Part shown: positions 36,570-44,780 of the stretch, piece after piece | Numbering within the stretch: position 1 is the first letter of the stretch | Layout of the letters: every line of letters starts with the position of its first letter | DNA from: Bacteroidota bacterium | GTDB lineage: Bacteria; Bacteroidota; Ignavibacteria; UBA10030; UBA6906 | DNA length: 64,000 nucleotides | Direction: 5' to 3' | Assembly: GCA_019637975.1 (NCBI GenBank) | Contig: JAHBUR010000020.1 | Span: 1-64,000, forward strand | Notes under the pieces: generated by a model | The model's input: the letters and a program-made list of their open reading frames with translations, nothing else | Database searches by the model: none | Told to the model about the DNA's origin: nothing | Made by a program: the position numbers and the translations under genes

Positions 36570-37418
36570 ATGGTAATCAGAGATATTCGGGAAATGAGGC
36601 AAACGGCCGAGCGCATGCGCCTCACCGGCAAGCGCATAAGCGTCGTGCCAACAATGGGCTATCTGCATGAAGGGCATCTATCGCTGATTCGCATAGCGAA
36701 AAAAAAATCCGACGTTACGATTACAACCCTGTTCGTGAATCCTGCGCAATTCGGCCAGAACGAAGATTTCTCCCGTTATCCGCGATCGTTTGAGCGGGAT
36801 CTTTCTCTTGCTCATGCCGCGGGCACGGATTATCTGTTTGCGCCGGAAACGTCTCAAATATATCCAACCGGATATTCAACGTACGTGAATGTTGAGGGAA
36901 TCACAGACGTACTGGAAGGGAAATCACGGCCGGGACATTTCCGCGGCGTTGCAACGGTTGTTACAAAACTCCTTAATCTCACCAAACCCCACATTGCAGT
37001 GTTTGGTCAGAAGGATGCACAACAAGTGGCGGTAATCCGGAGATTGGTAAGGGACTTGAACATTGATGTCGAAGTGCTGGTCGTGCCGATAGTACGTGAG
37101 CCCGATGGACTGGCGATGAGTTCCCGCAACACCTATCTCAATGCAGAACAGCGTCGTCAGGCAACAGTGTTATATCAAGCTCTTGTACTGGCTGAGCAAC
37201 GCATCAAGCAGGGCGTTCGTGAGTGTAGCAAGATTATCGATGAGATGCAGAGCCTCATTACGACCAACTCGTCGGGACAAATCGATTACATTTCGATTGC
37301 GGATAACAACTCACTCCAGGAGCTGGCAACGCTTCAACTCAGACAGTCGGTTCTGGTCTCGCTGGCAGTGAAGTTCGGAACAACCCGGCTGATTGACAAT
37401 ATCGTCCTTCTCGTTTGA
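36570..37418 (+). CDS. panC: Pantothenate synthetase
   Basis: Joins pantoate and beta-alanine with ATP in coenzyme A synthesis. 282 residues; HIGH-like motif HEGH at 33-36 in VPTMGYLHEGHLSLI, substrate motif FVNPAQFGQNEDFSRYPR, GKSRPGHFRGVATVVTKL, and the KMSKS-equivalent MSSRNTYL. Eight bases after the arginase gene; its end precedes the nucleotidyltransferase start by 7 bp. Confidence 0.96.
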   Translation: MVIRDIREMRQTAERMRLTGKRISVVPTMGYLHEGHLSLIRIAKKKSDVTITTLFVNPAQFGQNEDFSRYPRSFERDLSLAHAAGTDYLFAPETSQIYPTGYSTYVNVEGITDVLEGKSRPGHFRGVATVVTKLLNLTKPHIAVFGQKDAQQVAVIRRLVRDLNIDVEVLVVPIVREPDGLAMSSRNTYLNAEQRRQATVLYQALVLAEQRIKQGVRECSKIIDEMQSLITTNSSGQIDYISIADNNSLQELATLQLRQSVLVSLAVKFGTTRLIDNIVLLV

Positions 37419-37425
37419 AACAGGA

Positions 37426-38181
37426 ATGAAACGACCTCTTGCGGTAATTATCATGGCGGCGGGAAAAGGAACCCGCATGAACAATCCCGACATGGCAAAA
37501 GTCATGTTTCCGATTAATGGCAAGCCGATGGTCGAGCATGTTGTGGACCTTGCCCTCAAACTCGAAGCGCAGCCGGTGGTAGTGATTGTGGGATGGCAGA
37601 AAGACTCGGTCATCAAACATCTCAAGAAATTCACAAGCCGGAAAGTCGAATGTGTCGAACAAAATCCCCAACAGGGAACTGGTCACGCCGTCATGCAGGC
37701 GGAGTATTCCCTTCGCAATTTTGAGGGGGATGTACTTGTTCTTTCGGGCGACGTTCCGATGATGACATATGAAACCGCGACGTCTCTGATCGAACTCCAT
37801 TACTCGACAGGCGCCCGCGCAACCGTTCTCACTGCAGTACTTGATGACGCAACCGGATACGGACGAATTCTCCGCAACACGGATGGAAGCGTGTTCGGCA
37901 TAGTCGAGCACAAGGATGCAACACCCGAACAGCGTGAAATCAGAGAGATCAATTCCGGAATCTACGTCTTTGACGCAAAATTGTTGTTCGAAAGCCTGAA
38001 ACATATCACCCCGACAAACGCCCAGAAAGAATACTACTTGACGGATGTCTTCCACTACTTCTGGCTTCATCAATACAAAGTCAGCGCCAGCGTGGCAGGA
38101 AATCCATTGGAGACTCAAGGCATCAACACGGTTGCCCAACTCGAAGCGGCAAGGGAACTTATGCAGAGTTCCGGCAGTTGA
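37426..38181 (+). CDS. GlmU-like sugar-1-phosphate nucleotidyltransferase
   Basis: 251 residues from ATG at 37426 (MKRPLAVIIMAAGKGTRM). The GxGTRM nucleotide motif, the QGTGHAVMQAE segment, SGDVPMM and GYGRILRN..G are as in the N-terminal uridyltransferase domain of GlmU. The C-terminal left-handed beta-helix acetyltransferase domain is missing, so it makes a UDP-activated sugar (probably UDP-GlcNAc) from a 1-phosphate without acetylation. The frame is open 11 codons further upstream, overlapping panC; I choose the internal ATG that fits the family. Confidence 0.85.
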   Translation: MKRPLAVIIMAAGKGTRMNNPDMAKVMFPINGKPMVEHVVDLALKLEAQPVVVIVGWQKDSVIKHLKKFTSRKVECVEQNPQQGTGHAVMQAEYSLRNFEGDVLVLSGDVPMMTYETATSLIELHYSTGARATVLTAVLDDATGYGRILRNTDGSVFGIVEHKDATPEQREIREINSGIYVFDAKLLFESLKHITPTNAQKEYYLTDVFHYFWLHQYKVSASVAGNPLETQGINTVAQLEAARELMQSSGS

Positions 38182-38206
38182 CAATCATGAGTGTTTTTGG
38201 TATCAT
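38178..38206 (+). promoter_or_regulatory. Promoter of the 38251 gene
   Basis: TTGACA (38178-38183), 17-bp spacer, TATCAT (38201-38206). The -35 box overlaps the stop codon of the nucleotidyltransferase gene. Start predicted near 38213, about 38 nt before the ATG. Confidence 0.6.
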
Positions 38207-38250
38207 TTTCATAGAAATAGCGTGTGCTGAAAGGTCATAAGGAGAACATC

Positions 38251-38757
38251 ATGAAGAAACTGGCTTTGTTGTTTGCTCTGGTTGCCGTTGGATTCGGGAT
38301 TGCATCAGCGCAACTTAAGTCCCAGGTTGCGCAGGAGACGCAAGTCTCGATAACCCGGCTTGGTGGCGATTCATCGCCGTTGTCGTACTTGTTCGGCTGG
38401 TTCGACCCCGACAAGTTCACGATGCGCCACTCGTTCGATATGTCGTTCATGACAGCCGGCGGACATGGCCTTTCCCTCGGCACGTACACCAACACGATGA
38501 TGTACCAGTTCGACGACAACTTGAATGCCCGAGCCGATATTGCGTTCAGCTTCTCGCCGTACAGTTCGTTCTCGACTTTTGACAAGAAGGATCTTAGCCA
38601 GGTGTATTTGAAGAACGCCGAGGTAAACTACAAACCGTGGGACAATACAAAGATCTCACTTTCGTTCAGACAGATGCCGTACGGAACAGGCTATTACTAT
38701 TCGCCGTTTTACAGTCCATATTACTACAACCCATTTTACAGAGAAGCAGGATTCTGA
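38251..38757 (+). CDS. Exported hypothetical protein, tyrosine-rich C-terminus
   Basis: 168 residues from ATG at 38251, preceded by AAGGAG at proper distance. Signal peptide MKKLALLFALVAVGFGIASA; the mature part is beta-strand-like (HSFDMSFMTAGG, ARADIAFSFSP, SLSFRQMPYG) and ends in a Tyr/Pro/Phe-rich tail (YYYSPFYSPYYYNPF). Probably a periplasmic or outer-membrane protein; similar short proteins precede LytR_C genes in related genomes, but I cannot name a family. Confidence 0.65.
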   Translation: MKKLALLFALVAVGFGIASAQLKSQVAQETQVSITRLGGDSSPLSYLFGWFDPDKFTMRHSFDMSFMTAGGHGLSLGTYTNTMMYQFDDNLNARADIAFSFSPYSSFSTFDKKDLSQVYLKNAEVNYKPWDNTKISLSFRQMPYGTGYYYSPFYSPYYYNPFYREAGF

Positions 38758-38824
38758 TAAAGGGATTTTCACGCCGTTGTGAATTGCTGCAGTATTCAGC
38801 AGAGCCGGACTTCTCTTGCAGGCA

Positions 38825-39355
38825 ATGCAAGAAGGGGATCGGCTTTCGTATTTTCCTGCCTGCATCTTCATATCACCTAAGCGTACTTTGAATTTGCGAA
38901 CTTTCGTTTCCGACGCAAAAACAATTCGTAGAACAGCGGTTACCACTTTGATTGTACTGCTGATGATTGTGGTTGGCTTCCTCGGCTACTCATTTGTCTC
39001 ACGCAATTTCATCGAGCCTCCGGTTGATTCCACCAAAGGCGATGTCCAACCCGGACAAGTCATCCAGATTGATTTACTCAACGGTTGCGGCGAGCGAGGG
39101 GCAGCCTCCAAGTTTACCAACTACCTTCGCGCTCGCGGATATGATGTGGTGGAGATGAAGAACTACAAGACATTCGACGTAAAAGAGTCGCTTGTTATCG
39201 ACCGGAGCGGCAATGTAGAGATTGCGCGTAAGGTAGCGTACGCCCTCGGCGTCAGCGAGAAGAATATCATTCAACAAATCAACCATGACTATTTTGTCGA
39301 TGTTTCCGTTGTCGTCGGAAAGGACTTTGCACTCTTGAAACCTTATACCCGCTAA
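38825..39355 (+). CDS. LytR_C-domain membrane protein
   Basis: About 176 residues. One membrane segment (AVTTLIVLLMIVVGFLGYSFV) is followed by a short linker and a LytR/CpsA/Psr C-terminal domain (VIQIDLLNGCGERGAASKFTNYLRARGYDV...). In other proteins this domain sits on cell-wall ligases; here it is alone. The start is uncertain: ATG at 38825 (GCAGG 4 nt upstream), TTG at 38816 or TTG at 38888 are all possible. Co-directional with rsfS and argS. Confidence 0.7.
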   Translation: MQEGDRLSYFPACIFISPKRTLNLRTFVSDAKTIRRTAVTTLIVLLMIVVGFLGYSFVSRNFIEPPVDSTKGDVQPGQVIQIDLLNGCGERGAASKFTNYLRARGYDVVEMKNYKTFDVKESLVIDRSGNVEIARKVAYALGVSEKNIIQQINHDYFVDVSVVVGKDFALLKPYTR

Positions 39356-39375
39356 TCATTCCAGGAGGAGATGCG

Positions 39376-39831
39376 TTGAAATCATCTGCATTGGCAAATG
39401 CAATTGCGAAACTGGCACTCACAAAGAAGGCTCAAGAAGTTGTGATTATGGATCTGCGCCCGCTGACATCGATGACGGATTTCTTTGTTGTCTGTTCAGC
39501 CGATTCTGACATCCAGGTGAAAGCAATTGCTGATGCCGTACTTGGGGGGACCGAGGAGAAGGGGATCGGCCCCTGGCACAAAGAGACGAAAAGTCACAAT
39601 TGGATGCTGCTTGATTTCTCGGATGTTGTTCTTCACATCTTCCACAGGACGGCGCGGAGTTTCTACAACCTTGAGAAACTGTGGGGTGATGCGAAGATGA
39701 AGTACATTCGTGATGAAAAGCCGGCGGGCAAGCAGCCGAAACCGGTTTCACCAAAGAGTGCGAAGCCGAAGAAGAAATCGATTGTTCGAAGCACAAAAGG
39801 CAAGCCTGCCCGGAAGAAAACTGCTAAATGA
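39376..39831 (+). CDS. rsfS: Ribosome silencing factor RsfS
   Basis: Binds ribosomal protein L14 and blocks subunit joining under starvation. 151 residues from a TTG start that has a strong SD (AGGAGG, 39363-39368). The core (MDLRPLTSMTDFFVVCSADS...WMLLDFSDVVLHIFHRTARSFYNLEKLW) is the DUF143/RsfS domain. A lysine/proline-rich tail of ~35 residues follows (KPAGKQPKPVSPKSAKPKK), longer than usual and probably disordered. The stop overlaps argS by 4 bp. Confidence 0.93.
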   Translation: MKSSALANAIAKLALTKKAQEVVIMDLRPLTSMTDFFVVCSADSDIQVKAIADAVLGGTEEKGIGPWHKETKSHNWMLLDFSDVVLHIFHRTARSFYNLEKLWGDAKMKYIRDEKPAGKQPKPVSPKSAKPKKKSIVRSTKGKPARKKTAK

Positions 39832-41459
39832 AAAACTACCTGCACGGGAAAATCTCCTTATCACTCCAATCACTCGGAATTGACCCGGGCACACTCATTG
39901 GTTTCGAAAAACCCCGCCAGGCAGAACATGGCGATCTGACGACAAATATCGCGATGGTGTTGGCAAAGTCGCAAAAAAAGAACCCCCGCCAGCTTGCCTC
40001 GGATATTGTCAATTCGCTTCAGCTCGACTCATTACTTGTCAGCAAAGTCGAAATTGCAGGACCCGGTTTCATCAATTTTACCCTCACTCCGAAATTCTAC
40101 CGGCAGCAACTTGGCACATTACTTTCCGCCGAACGATCGTTCGGCCGCTCGAATGTCGGCAACGGGAAGAAGACGCAGGTCGAGTTCGTGAGCGCGAATC
40201 CGACCGGGCCGCTGACCGTCGGTCACGGGCGCGGTGCTGTGTACGGTGATACCGTTTCCAATCTGCTGGAATGGACGGGCCATGATGTAACGCGAGAGTA
40301 TTACTTCAACAACGCCGGCAGGCAGATGCGCGTGTTGGGCGATTCTGTTCGTCTCCGGTACTTGCAGTTGCTGGGCGAGAGAGTCGAGTTTCCGGAAGAC
40401 TACTACCAGGGCGAATACATCAAAGACATCGCATCACACCTCAAAGATGGGTTCGGGGATTCGCTGAGAAATGAACCGGCGGAAGGGAAGTTCAAAGCTC
40501 AGGCGGAAAAGGAAATCTTTGAGGATATCAAGAAGACGTTGAAGTCGCTCGGCATCATTCACAAGACCTTCTTCAATGAGAACTCTTTGTATGAAGATGG
40601 GAAGATCAAGGAGGTGTTGGAAGAGTTCAAGAAGCGGGACTTGTCATACGAAAGCGAAGGGGCCGTCTGGCTGAAAACCAGCGCGCTCGGCAGCGAGAAG
40701 GACAAGGTGATTGTGAAGAACACGGGCGAACCGACGTACCGCCTTCCTGATATTGCCTACCACGTTGACAAGTTTCGGCGTAGGTTTGAGTTGATTGTAG
40801 ATATTTTCGGCTCGGACCATATTGCTACTTATCCCGACGTACTTGCGGGCGTCAAGGCACTCGGCTACGACGACACGAAAGTGAGAGTGCTGATTCACCA
40901 GTTCGTCACCATCATGCAGGGAACGGAAGTGGTGAAGATGTCCACCCGCAAAGCAAACTACATTACTCTTGACGAGTTGATTGCCGAAGTCGGCCCCGAT
41001 GTTGTGCGCTACTTCTTCCTCATGCGAAGTATGACAGCGCATTTGAATTTTGACTTGAATCTCGCGAAACAGCAGTCGGATGAAAATCCGGTGTACTATC
41101 TGCAGTACGCCCACGCCCGCATTTGCAGCATCATGCGGAAGGCGGAAGAAGAAGGGAAGAAGGGAGCCACATCGCCGAATCTCGACTTGCTGAAAGAGCA
41201 GGAAGAGCTTGAACTCATCAAGATGTTGCTGGAATTTCCTGAGACGGTCGAGTACTGTGCAGAGACGTTTGAAATTCACCGGTTAGCCGAATACTTGCAG
41301 GACGTCGCAACAGCATTCCACAAATTCTACCACAATTGCCGCGTCGTCAGCGAAGATTCTGACTTGACGCATGCCCGGCTTGCACTCTGCGATGCGACGA
41401 AGGCCGTCCTTCGCAACGGATTTGCCGTACTCGGCATTTCGGCGCCGGAGAAGATGTAG
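39828..41459 (+). CDS. argS: Arginyl-tRNA synthetase
   Basis: Class I synthetase charging tRNA-Arg. 543 residues; additional N-terminal domain, then VSANPTGPLTVGHGRGAVYGD with the HIGH counterpart HGRG at 133-136, and the KMSK counterpart KMSTRKANYITL. DALR anticodon-binding C-terminal domain with the typical end. ATG overlaps the rsfS stop (ATGA). Confidence 0.97.
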   Translation: MKNYLHGKISLSLQSLGIDPGTLIGFEKPRQAEHGDLTTNIAMVLAKSQKKNPRQLASDIVNSLQLDSLLVSKVEIAGPGFINFTLTPKFYRQQLGTLLSAERSFGRSNVGNGKKTQVEFVSANPTGPLTVGHGRGAVYGDTVSNLLEWTGHDVTREYYFNNAGRQMRVLGDSVRLRYLQLLGERVEFPEDYYQGEYIKDIASHLKDGFGDSLRNEPAEGKFKAQAEKEIFEDIKKTLKSLGIIHKTFFNENSLYEDGKIKEVLEEFKKRDLSYESEGAVWLKTSALGSEKDKVIVKNTGEPTYRLPDIAYHVDKFRRRFELIVDIFGSDHIATYPDVLAGVKALGYDDTKVRVLIHQFVTIMQGTEVVKMSTRKANYITLDELIAEVGPDVVRYFFLMRSMTAHLNFDLNLAKQQSDENPVYYLQYAHARICSIMRKAEEEGKKGATSPNLDLLKEQEELELIKMLLEFPETVEYCAETFEIHRLAEYLQDVATAFHKFYHNCRVVSEDSDLTHARLALCDATKAVLRNGFAVLGISAPEKM

Positions 41460-41552
41460 CGCTTTTGTTGCAAACCTCACCTTTTGTATATTCTTCCAAT
41501 GAAAGTCACATCACAACGCGTTTCCGGACAGAAATTTTAGAGAGGTAGAAAA

Positions 41553-41771
41553 ATGAAATTCAACTATTATCCTGAAACTGACTCACTTTACATTGACCTT
41601 TCGGAGGAACAGAGTGTTGATTCGAAAGAAGTTGCTGAAGGGGTCGTCGTTGATTTTGATGAGAATGGGGCAATCGTCGGCATTGACATTGACCACGCAA
41701 GCAAAATTGTCAATCTGGAACGCATTGAATCTGCATCGTTGCCGATTAGCTCCTTCTCGATTGCCTCGTAG
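41553..41771 (+). CDS. DUF2283-domain small protein
   Basis: 72 residues, whole length being the DUF2283 domain (YYPETDSLYIDLSE...VVDFDENGAIVGIDIDHASK). SD GAGAGG 9 nt before the ATG. DUF2283 genes frequently accompany DUF4258/BrnT-like toxins, but no partner is adjacent here. A TATATT box at 41487-41492 lies upstream, without a convincing -35. Confidence 0.8.
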   Translation: MKFNYYPETDSLYIDLSEEQSVDSKEVAEGVVVDFDENGAIVGIDIDHASKIVNLERIESASLPISSFSIAS

Positions 41772-41808
41772 AGGGTCACATCACTCGCAGAGTTGTTCAA
41801 CTATTCAT

Positions 41809-42729
41809 CTACCCCGCCCTCCGGTACACCTTCTCGTCCGCAAACAATCCCGTATCCACGACACCGTTCACAGTCTGCAATAAATCGGGGAACGCCTGCG
41901 CGGCAGCCTGCGGAACAAGAACCGGCTTCCCATCCCGCAACGACGACATCAGTTGCAGCGCATTGGCAATCGCTTTGCCTTCGGTTGTGTTGTTGAAGAT
42001 GATATTAATGTTCTCGCATTTCTCTTCAAGCGCGGACAACCTTCGCTTCAGCTCACGCAGTTCCTTGGCGTTGTACAGATAGTCATACCGGGTATCCATG
42101 CCGTTCAGCAGCCATCCCTTCTCATTTCTTCCATGAAGACGAACATAAGCCGTCTTTCCAATCACTTCCGTCACAAAGGGCATCAATCTGTTGATGCGGG
42201 GAAGGTCGGCGTTGACGACTCCCAACCCGCTCTCACGAAGAAAACTCCTGAGGAAGTGGACATCATTCCATGACTCATTTCTGAACTCTACATACAGCGG
42301 AAATCCCCTGAACGTGCCGCTGAGCTTTTCGAGATGGTAGCGGTTTGCGCCCGTATTCGTGAATGAGTAGGGAAGCTGCACCAGCGCGGCCCCGAGACGG
42401 TCATTCTTCTGCAATTCCTGCAGAAGTCCGCGCACACGCGTTGCCCGTTCGGGCCTGATTTCTTTTCCGTGCACAAACGACTTGTGCAGCTTCACGTTAA
42501 ACCGGAAGCGCTTGTTCCCGGCCACTGCGGCAATCCACTGCAAGGCATCCGCCATTCCTAACGAATCATCCCAGAATGTCGCCCGTACTTCCACTGTATC
42601 AAAATACCGGGAGTAAACGCGGAGCTTGGCGTCCGACTCTTCCATCGGCACGCTGTACAGACATTGATTGAAGCACTCGTGTTCCCATCCCCCGATGCCG
42701 ATTGAGTACTGAACCTGTTTCCTGTTCAT
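41809..42729 (-). CDS. DUF72 family protein (first copy)
   Basis: 306 residues from ATG at 42727-42729 with a good SD (GGAGG, 4 nt). DUF72 TIM-barrel: start YSIGIGGWEHECF, middle FNVKLHKSFVHG and PLYVEFRNESW, late AYVRLHGRNEKGW...RYDYLY and IIFNNTTEGKAIANA. Family activity unknown (YecE-like). The frame is open 45 codons upstream into the operator region, which I reject. Faces the XRE/S24 repressor across 252 bp, so it could be a target of that repressor. Confidence 0.85.
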   Translation of the reverse strand: MNRKQVQYSIGIGGWEHECFNQCLYSVPMEESDAKLRVYSRYFDTVEVRATFWDDSLGMADALQWIAAVAGNKRFRFNVKLHKSFVHGKEIRPERATRVRGLLQELQKNDRLGAALVQLPYSFTNTGANRYHLEKLSGTFRGFPLYVEFRNESWNDVHFLRSFLRESGLGVVNADLPRINRLMPFVTEVIGKTAYVRLHGRNEKGWLLNGMDTRYDYLYNAKELRELKRRLSALEEKCENINIIFNNTTEGKAIANALQLMSSLRDGKPVLVPQAAAQAFPDLLQTVNGVVDTGLFADEKVYRRAG

Positions 42730-42751
42730 AACGCCTCCGCTAAAAAAGTTC

Positions 42752-42780
42752 TTGACACAACGCTTGTAATTCCGTATAAT
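42752..42780 (+). promoter_or_regulatory. Consensus promoter of the XRE/S24 repressor
   Basis: TTGACA (42752-42757), 17-bp spacer, TATAAT (42775-42780): full match to the sigma-70 consensus. It starts 23 bp upstream (on the other strand) of the DUF72 start codon, and repeat elements that look like operators follow directly. Confidence 0.8.
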
Positions 42781-42795
42781 TGCTGCAGCAAGATA

Positions 42796-42866
42796 CGACA
42801 TAATTGTCGTCTTGTCAAGTCCACAAGCGACATAATTGACAATTGACCATTGTCTGTTGACCATTG
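42796..42866 (+). promoter_or_regulatory. Operator-like repeats upstream of the XRE/S24 repressor
   Basis: CGACATAATTGTCG (42796-42809) is an inverted repeat with GACA/TGTC arms. CGACATAATTGAC (42828-42840) repeats its left part 32 bp later, i.e. three helical turns. Two TTGACCATTG decamers follow (42843-42852 and 42857-42866). All lie just downstream of the consensus promoter, the place expected for autorepression by a LexA-like protein. Confidence 0.55.
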
Positions 42867-42892
42867 ACCGTTATGAAACAGCATCCACGAAC

Positions 42893-42955
42893 GTACGCGC
42901 ACAGCAAGGAACGCCTTTGTGCTCCTTGTGTGCTTGTGACTTCGTGTTGAAATCT
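42893..42955 (-). repeat. Dispersed CACAAAG-type intergenic repeat, copy 1
   Basis: On the minus strand this reads as short CACAAGnAG units and would translate as FNTKSQAHKEHKG. This is the kind of low-complexity intergenic element found scattered in many environmental genomes. A related copy lies at 47405-47490. It is not coding. Confidence 0.4.
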
Positions 42956-42981
42956 CTCTTCATCAGTAACCAGAGGCGACT

Positions 42982-43632
42982 ATGAAATCCACCATTGGCG
43001 ACCGCATACGTGAGGCGAGGGAGAACAAGGAACTCGATCAGGCGACCCTCGCGCACAAGGCCAACATCGTGACACGCACGCTGCAACGTTGGGAGAAAGG
43101 CGAGCAAATCCCCGACGGCATTTCGATTACCAAAATCGCCAAAGCGACCGGCGCGCATCCCCATTGGCTTCTGACCGGCGAAGGGGAGATGTACGACGCG
43201 CCTGCCCGGCCATCGAATGTCTTTCAGCTTCCGAACACATTCCGGCGGAACGCAAAGTTGGTTGAGCTGCCTATCATGTCCGCCGTACCCGCCGGGAAAC
43301 TCGCTACCAATTTCCACCCCGATTATGTTGACGACTACATTGCCGTTGACGACGTACGCGACCCGCAGGCGTTTGCGCTCAAAGTCAAAGGCAACAGTAT
43401 GGCGCCCCGCATTGAAGATGGCGATACCGTTGTCGTCAGCCCGGCGCAAGAGGCACACAACGGCGATATCTGCGTCGTGCGAGTCAACGGCGAGGACACG
43501 TTGAAGAAGGTGAAGTTCGAAGGCAACTACATCCACCTCATACCTCTCAATCCGGATTTCGAGCCGGTAACGGTACGAAAGAAGGACGTGAACTTCTGCT
43601 GGAAGGTGGTGAAGATGGTGAAGGAGTTGTAG
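42982..43632 (+). CDS. LexA-like repressor: XRE helix-turn-helix plus S24 peptidase domain
   Basis: 216 residues. Residues ~1-70 are an XRE/Cro-type HTH (IREARENKELDQATLAHKANIVTRTLQRWEKG). Residues ~95-216 are an S24 self-cleavage domain: GNSMAP with Ser139 as nucleophile, TLKKV with Lys175 as general base, and an Ala-Gly bond in SAVPAGKLA that could be the cleavage site. Such proteins are inactivated by RecA-stimulated autocleavage, so a damage-responsive switch is likely. Its own consensus promoter and operator-like repeats lie upstream; the MntA/HepT pair follows with its own promoter. It may be of phage or integrative-element origin. Confidence 0.88.
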   Translation: MKSTIGDRIREARENKELDQATLAHKANIVTRTLQRWEKGEQIPDGISITKIAKATGAHPHWLLTGEGEMYDAPARPSNVFQLPNTFRRNAKLVELPIMSAVPAGKLATNFHPDYVDDYIAVDDVRDPQAFALKVKGNSMAPRIEDGDTVVVSPAQEAHNGDICVVRVNGEDTLKKVKFEGNYIHLIPLNPDFEPVTVRKKDVNFCWKVVKMVKEL

Positions 43633-43640
43633 GGGGAGAT

Positions 43641-43670
43641 TTGCAATCGCGGCTACTCCTTTTGTATATT
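43641..43670 (+). promoter_or_regulatory. Promoter of the mntA-hepT pair
   Basis: TTGCAA (43641-43646), 18-bp spacer, TATATT (43665-43670). The -10 box lies inside the first of three overlapping inverted repeats. Confidence 0.6.
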
Positions 43671-43706
43671 GGATACAAAAGTATCCATACGGATACAAAA
43701 GTATCC
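43660..43706 (+). promoter_or_regulatory. Palindromic operator array of mntA-hepT
   Basis: Two identical palindromes GGATACAAAAGTATCC at 43671-43686 and 43691-43706 have starts 20 bp apart (about two helical turns). A third inverted repeat TTTTGTAT-ATTGG-ATACAAAA (43660-43680) shares its right arm with the first and contains the -10 box. The N-terminal winged-helix of the downstream MntA protein is the natural candidate to bind here. Binding would block RNA polymerase. Confidence 0.75.
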
Positions 43707-43723
43707 AAATGAGGATTTCGCCG

Positions 43724-44341
43724 ATGGCCGTTCACAATGTGCTCGATTACGTATTTGCAGCATGGTCACATGTTGCTGTCCTTCGTGTTGTTCAAGATTC
43801 GGCGGTTGGGATGACAGGCCGTGAGATTGCCCGCCTTGCCCAAATGAGTCACCGCTCATGTTTGAAAGCCCTCACAACGTTGGAACAGCTTGCCATCATT
43901 CAGCGACAACGAGGTGGAAGGGACCATCGATTTCTATTAAACAGGGATCATGTTCTCGTGAAGCACGGGGTACTACCACTGCTCAAGTCGGAACGTAGTT
44001 TCTTGAATGAGCTGACACAGACACTTGTCAGAGGTTTGGGAACGCAGGCGCGTTCTGTTGTGCTGTATGGGAGCGCTGCCCGCAAAGAAGACCGGCTCGA
44101 TAGTGACTTGGATATTTGCGTTGTGGTGGCTACGGAACGCGATGTCGAACAAGTGCAATCTTCTCTCCAAGATCTTGCGTCACTTATACTGCGAAGGTTC
44201 GGTGCCCGCCTTGCGCCTCTGCTTATGACTTCTAAAGACTTTGTAACGAAAGTGAAGAATAACAAAGCGCCAGTGTCCAGTATTCTCAAGGAAGGAATCG
44301 TGTTGCACGGACGCTCACTGCGGGAGCTTGCACGTGGCTAG
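43724..44341 (+). CDS. mntA: MntA-type antitoxin: winged-helix plus minimal nucleotidyltransferase
   Basis: Antitoxin that adenylylates its HEPN RNase partner. About 205 residues from ATG at 43724, which has a GAGGA 8 nt upstream; the earlier in-frame ATG at 43709 has no SD and abuts the operator. Residues ~5-75 form a winged-helix DNA-binding domain (MTGREIARLAQMSHRSCLKALTTLEQL split over ~30-56), unusual for MntA and likely to autoregulate. The nucleotidyltransferase motif GS-x10-DxD is complete (GS at 116-117, Asp128, Asp130). The hepT gene overlaps its end. Confidence 0.85.
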   Translation: MAVHNVLDYVFAAWSHVAVLRVVQDSAVGMTGREIARLAQMSHRSCLKALTTLEQLAIIQRQRGGRDHRFLLNRDHVLVKHGVLPLLKSERSFLNELTQTLVRGLGTQARSVVLYGSAARKEDRLDSDLDICVVVATERDVEQVQSSLQDLASLILRRFGARLAPLLMTSKDFVTKVKNNKAPVSSILKEGIVLHGRSLRELARG

Positions 44342-44738
44342 GAGCAGGCGTGTCAGTGTATCGCGTGAACGCTCGTCAGACTACATGAACGTAGCGGAAA
44401 ACTTCTATCAGGGTGCCGGGCTTGCCCGTGAATTCGAATACTGGAACGCAGCCGGTGTACTCATAGTTCATGCTGCCATTGCACTCCCGGACGCTGTTGC
44501 GATCAGGTTCGGAGGCGTGAAAAGTCAAGGGGAAGACCATCACGATGCAGCGACTCTGCTGGATGAACTTGTTGCCGGGGATGACATGAAGAAGACTGCG
44601 TTGGGCCAATTGCGGCGCATCATCGATCACAAGACTTCGGTTTCTTACAGCGGGGAGGTGTATAATCGGAAAGACGTGGAACAACTCTGGAAGCAACTTG
44701 AGAGGTTCCGATTGTGGGCAAAGTCGATTCTCCAATAG
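44334..44738 (+). CDS. hepT: HepT-type HEPN RNase toxin
   Basis: 134 residues, all-helical HEPN domain; the RNase motif R-x4-H is present as R-RIID-H around residue 102. GTG at 44334 is chosen because GGGAG lies 7 nt before it; a TTG two codons upstream is too close to that SD. The gene overlaps mntA by 8 bp, the usual order (antitoxin first) for coupled translation. HEPN toxins cleave tRNA or mRNA and are silenced by adenylylation near the HEPN tyrosine; here a downstream tyrosine follows in SVSYSGE. Identification by motif and pairing. Confidence 0.8.
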   Translation: MARSRRVSVSRERSSDYMNVAENFYQGAGLAREFEYWNAAGVLIVHAAIALPDAVAIRFGGVKSQGEDHHDAATLLDELVAGDDMKKTALGQLRRIIDHKTSVSYSGEVYNRKDVEQLWKQLERFRLWAKSILQ

Positions 44739-44780
44739 ATGTGAAACAATATTCTGTGCATCTTCAATATACGAAGCGAG

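Noticed and set aside
42893-42955. Short coding region reading FNTKSQAHKEHKG
   Set aside because: This is a low-complexity dispersed intergenic repeat that often causes spurious ORFs.
42871-43698. 275-codon minus-strand ORF opposite the XRE/S24 repressor
   Set aside because: It mirrors the repressor gene base for base, with no recognisable protein features; its end includes the dispersed repeat. The plus-strand gene is certain.
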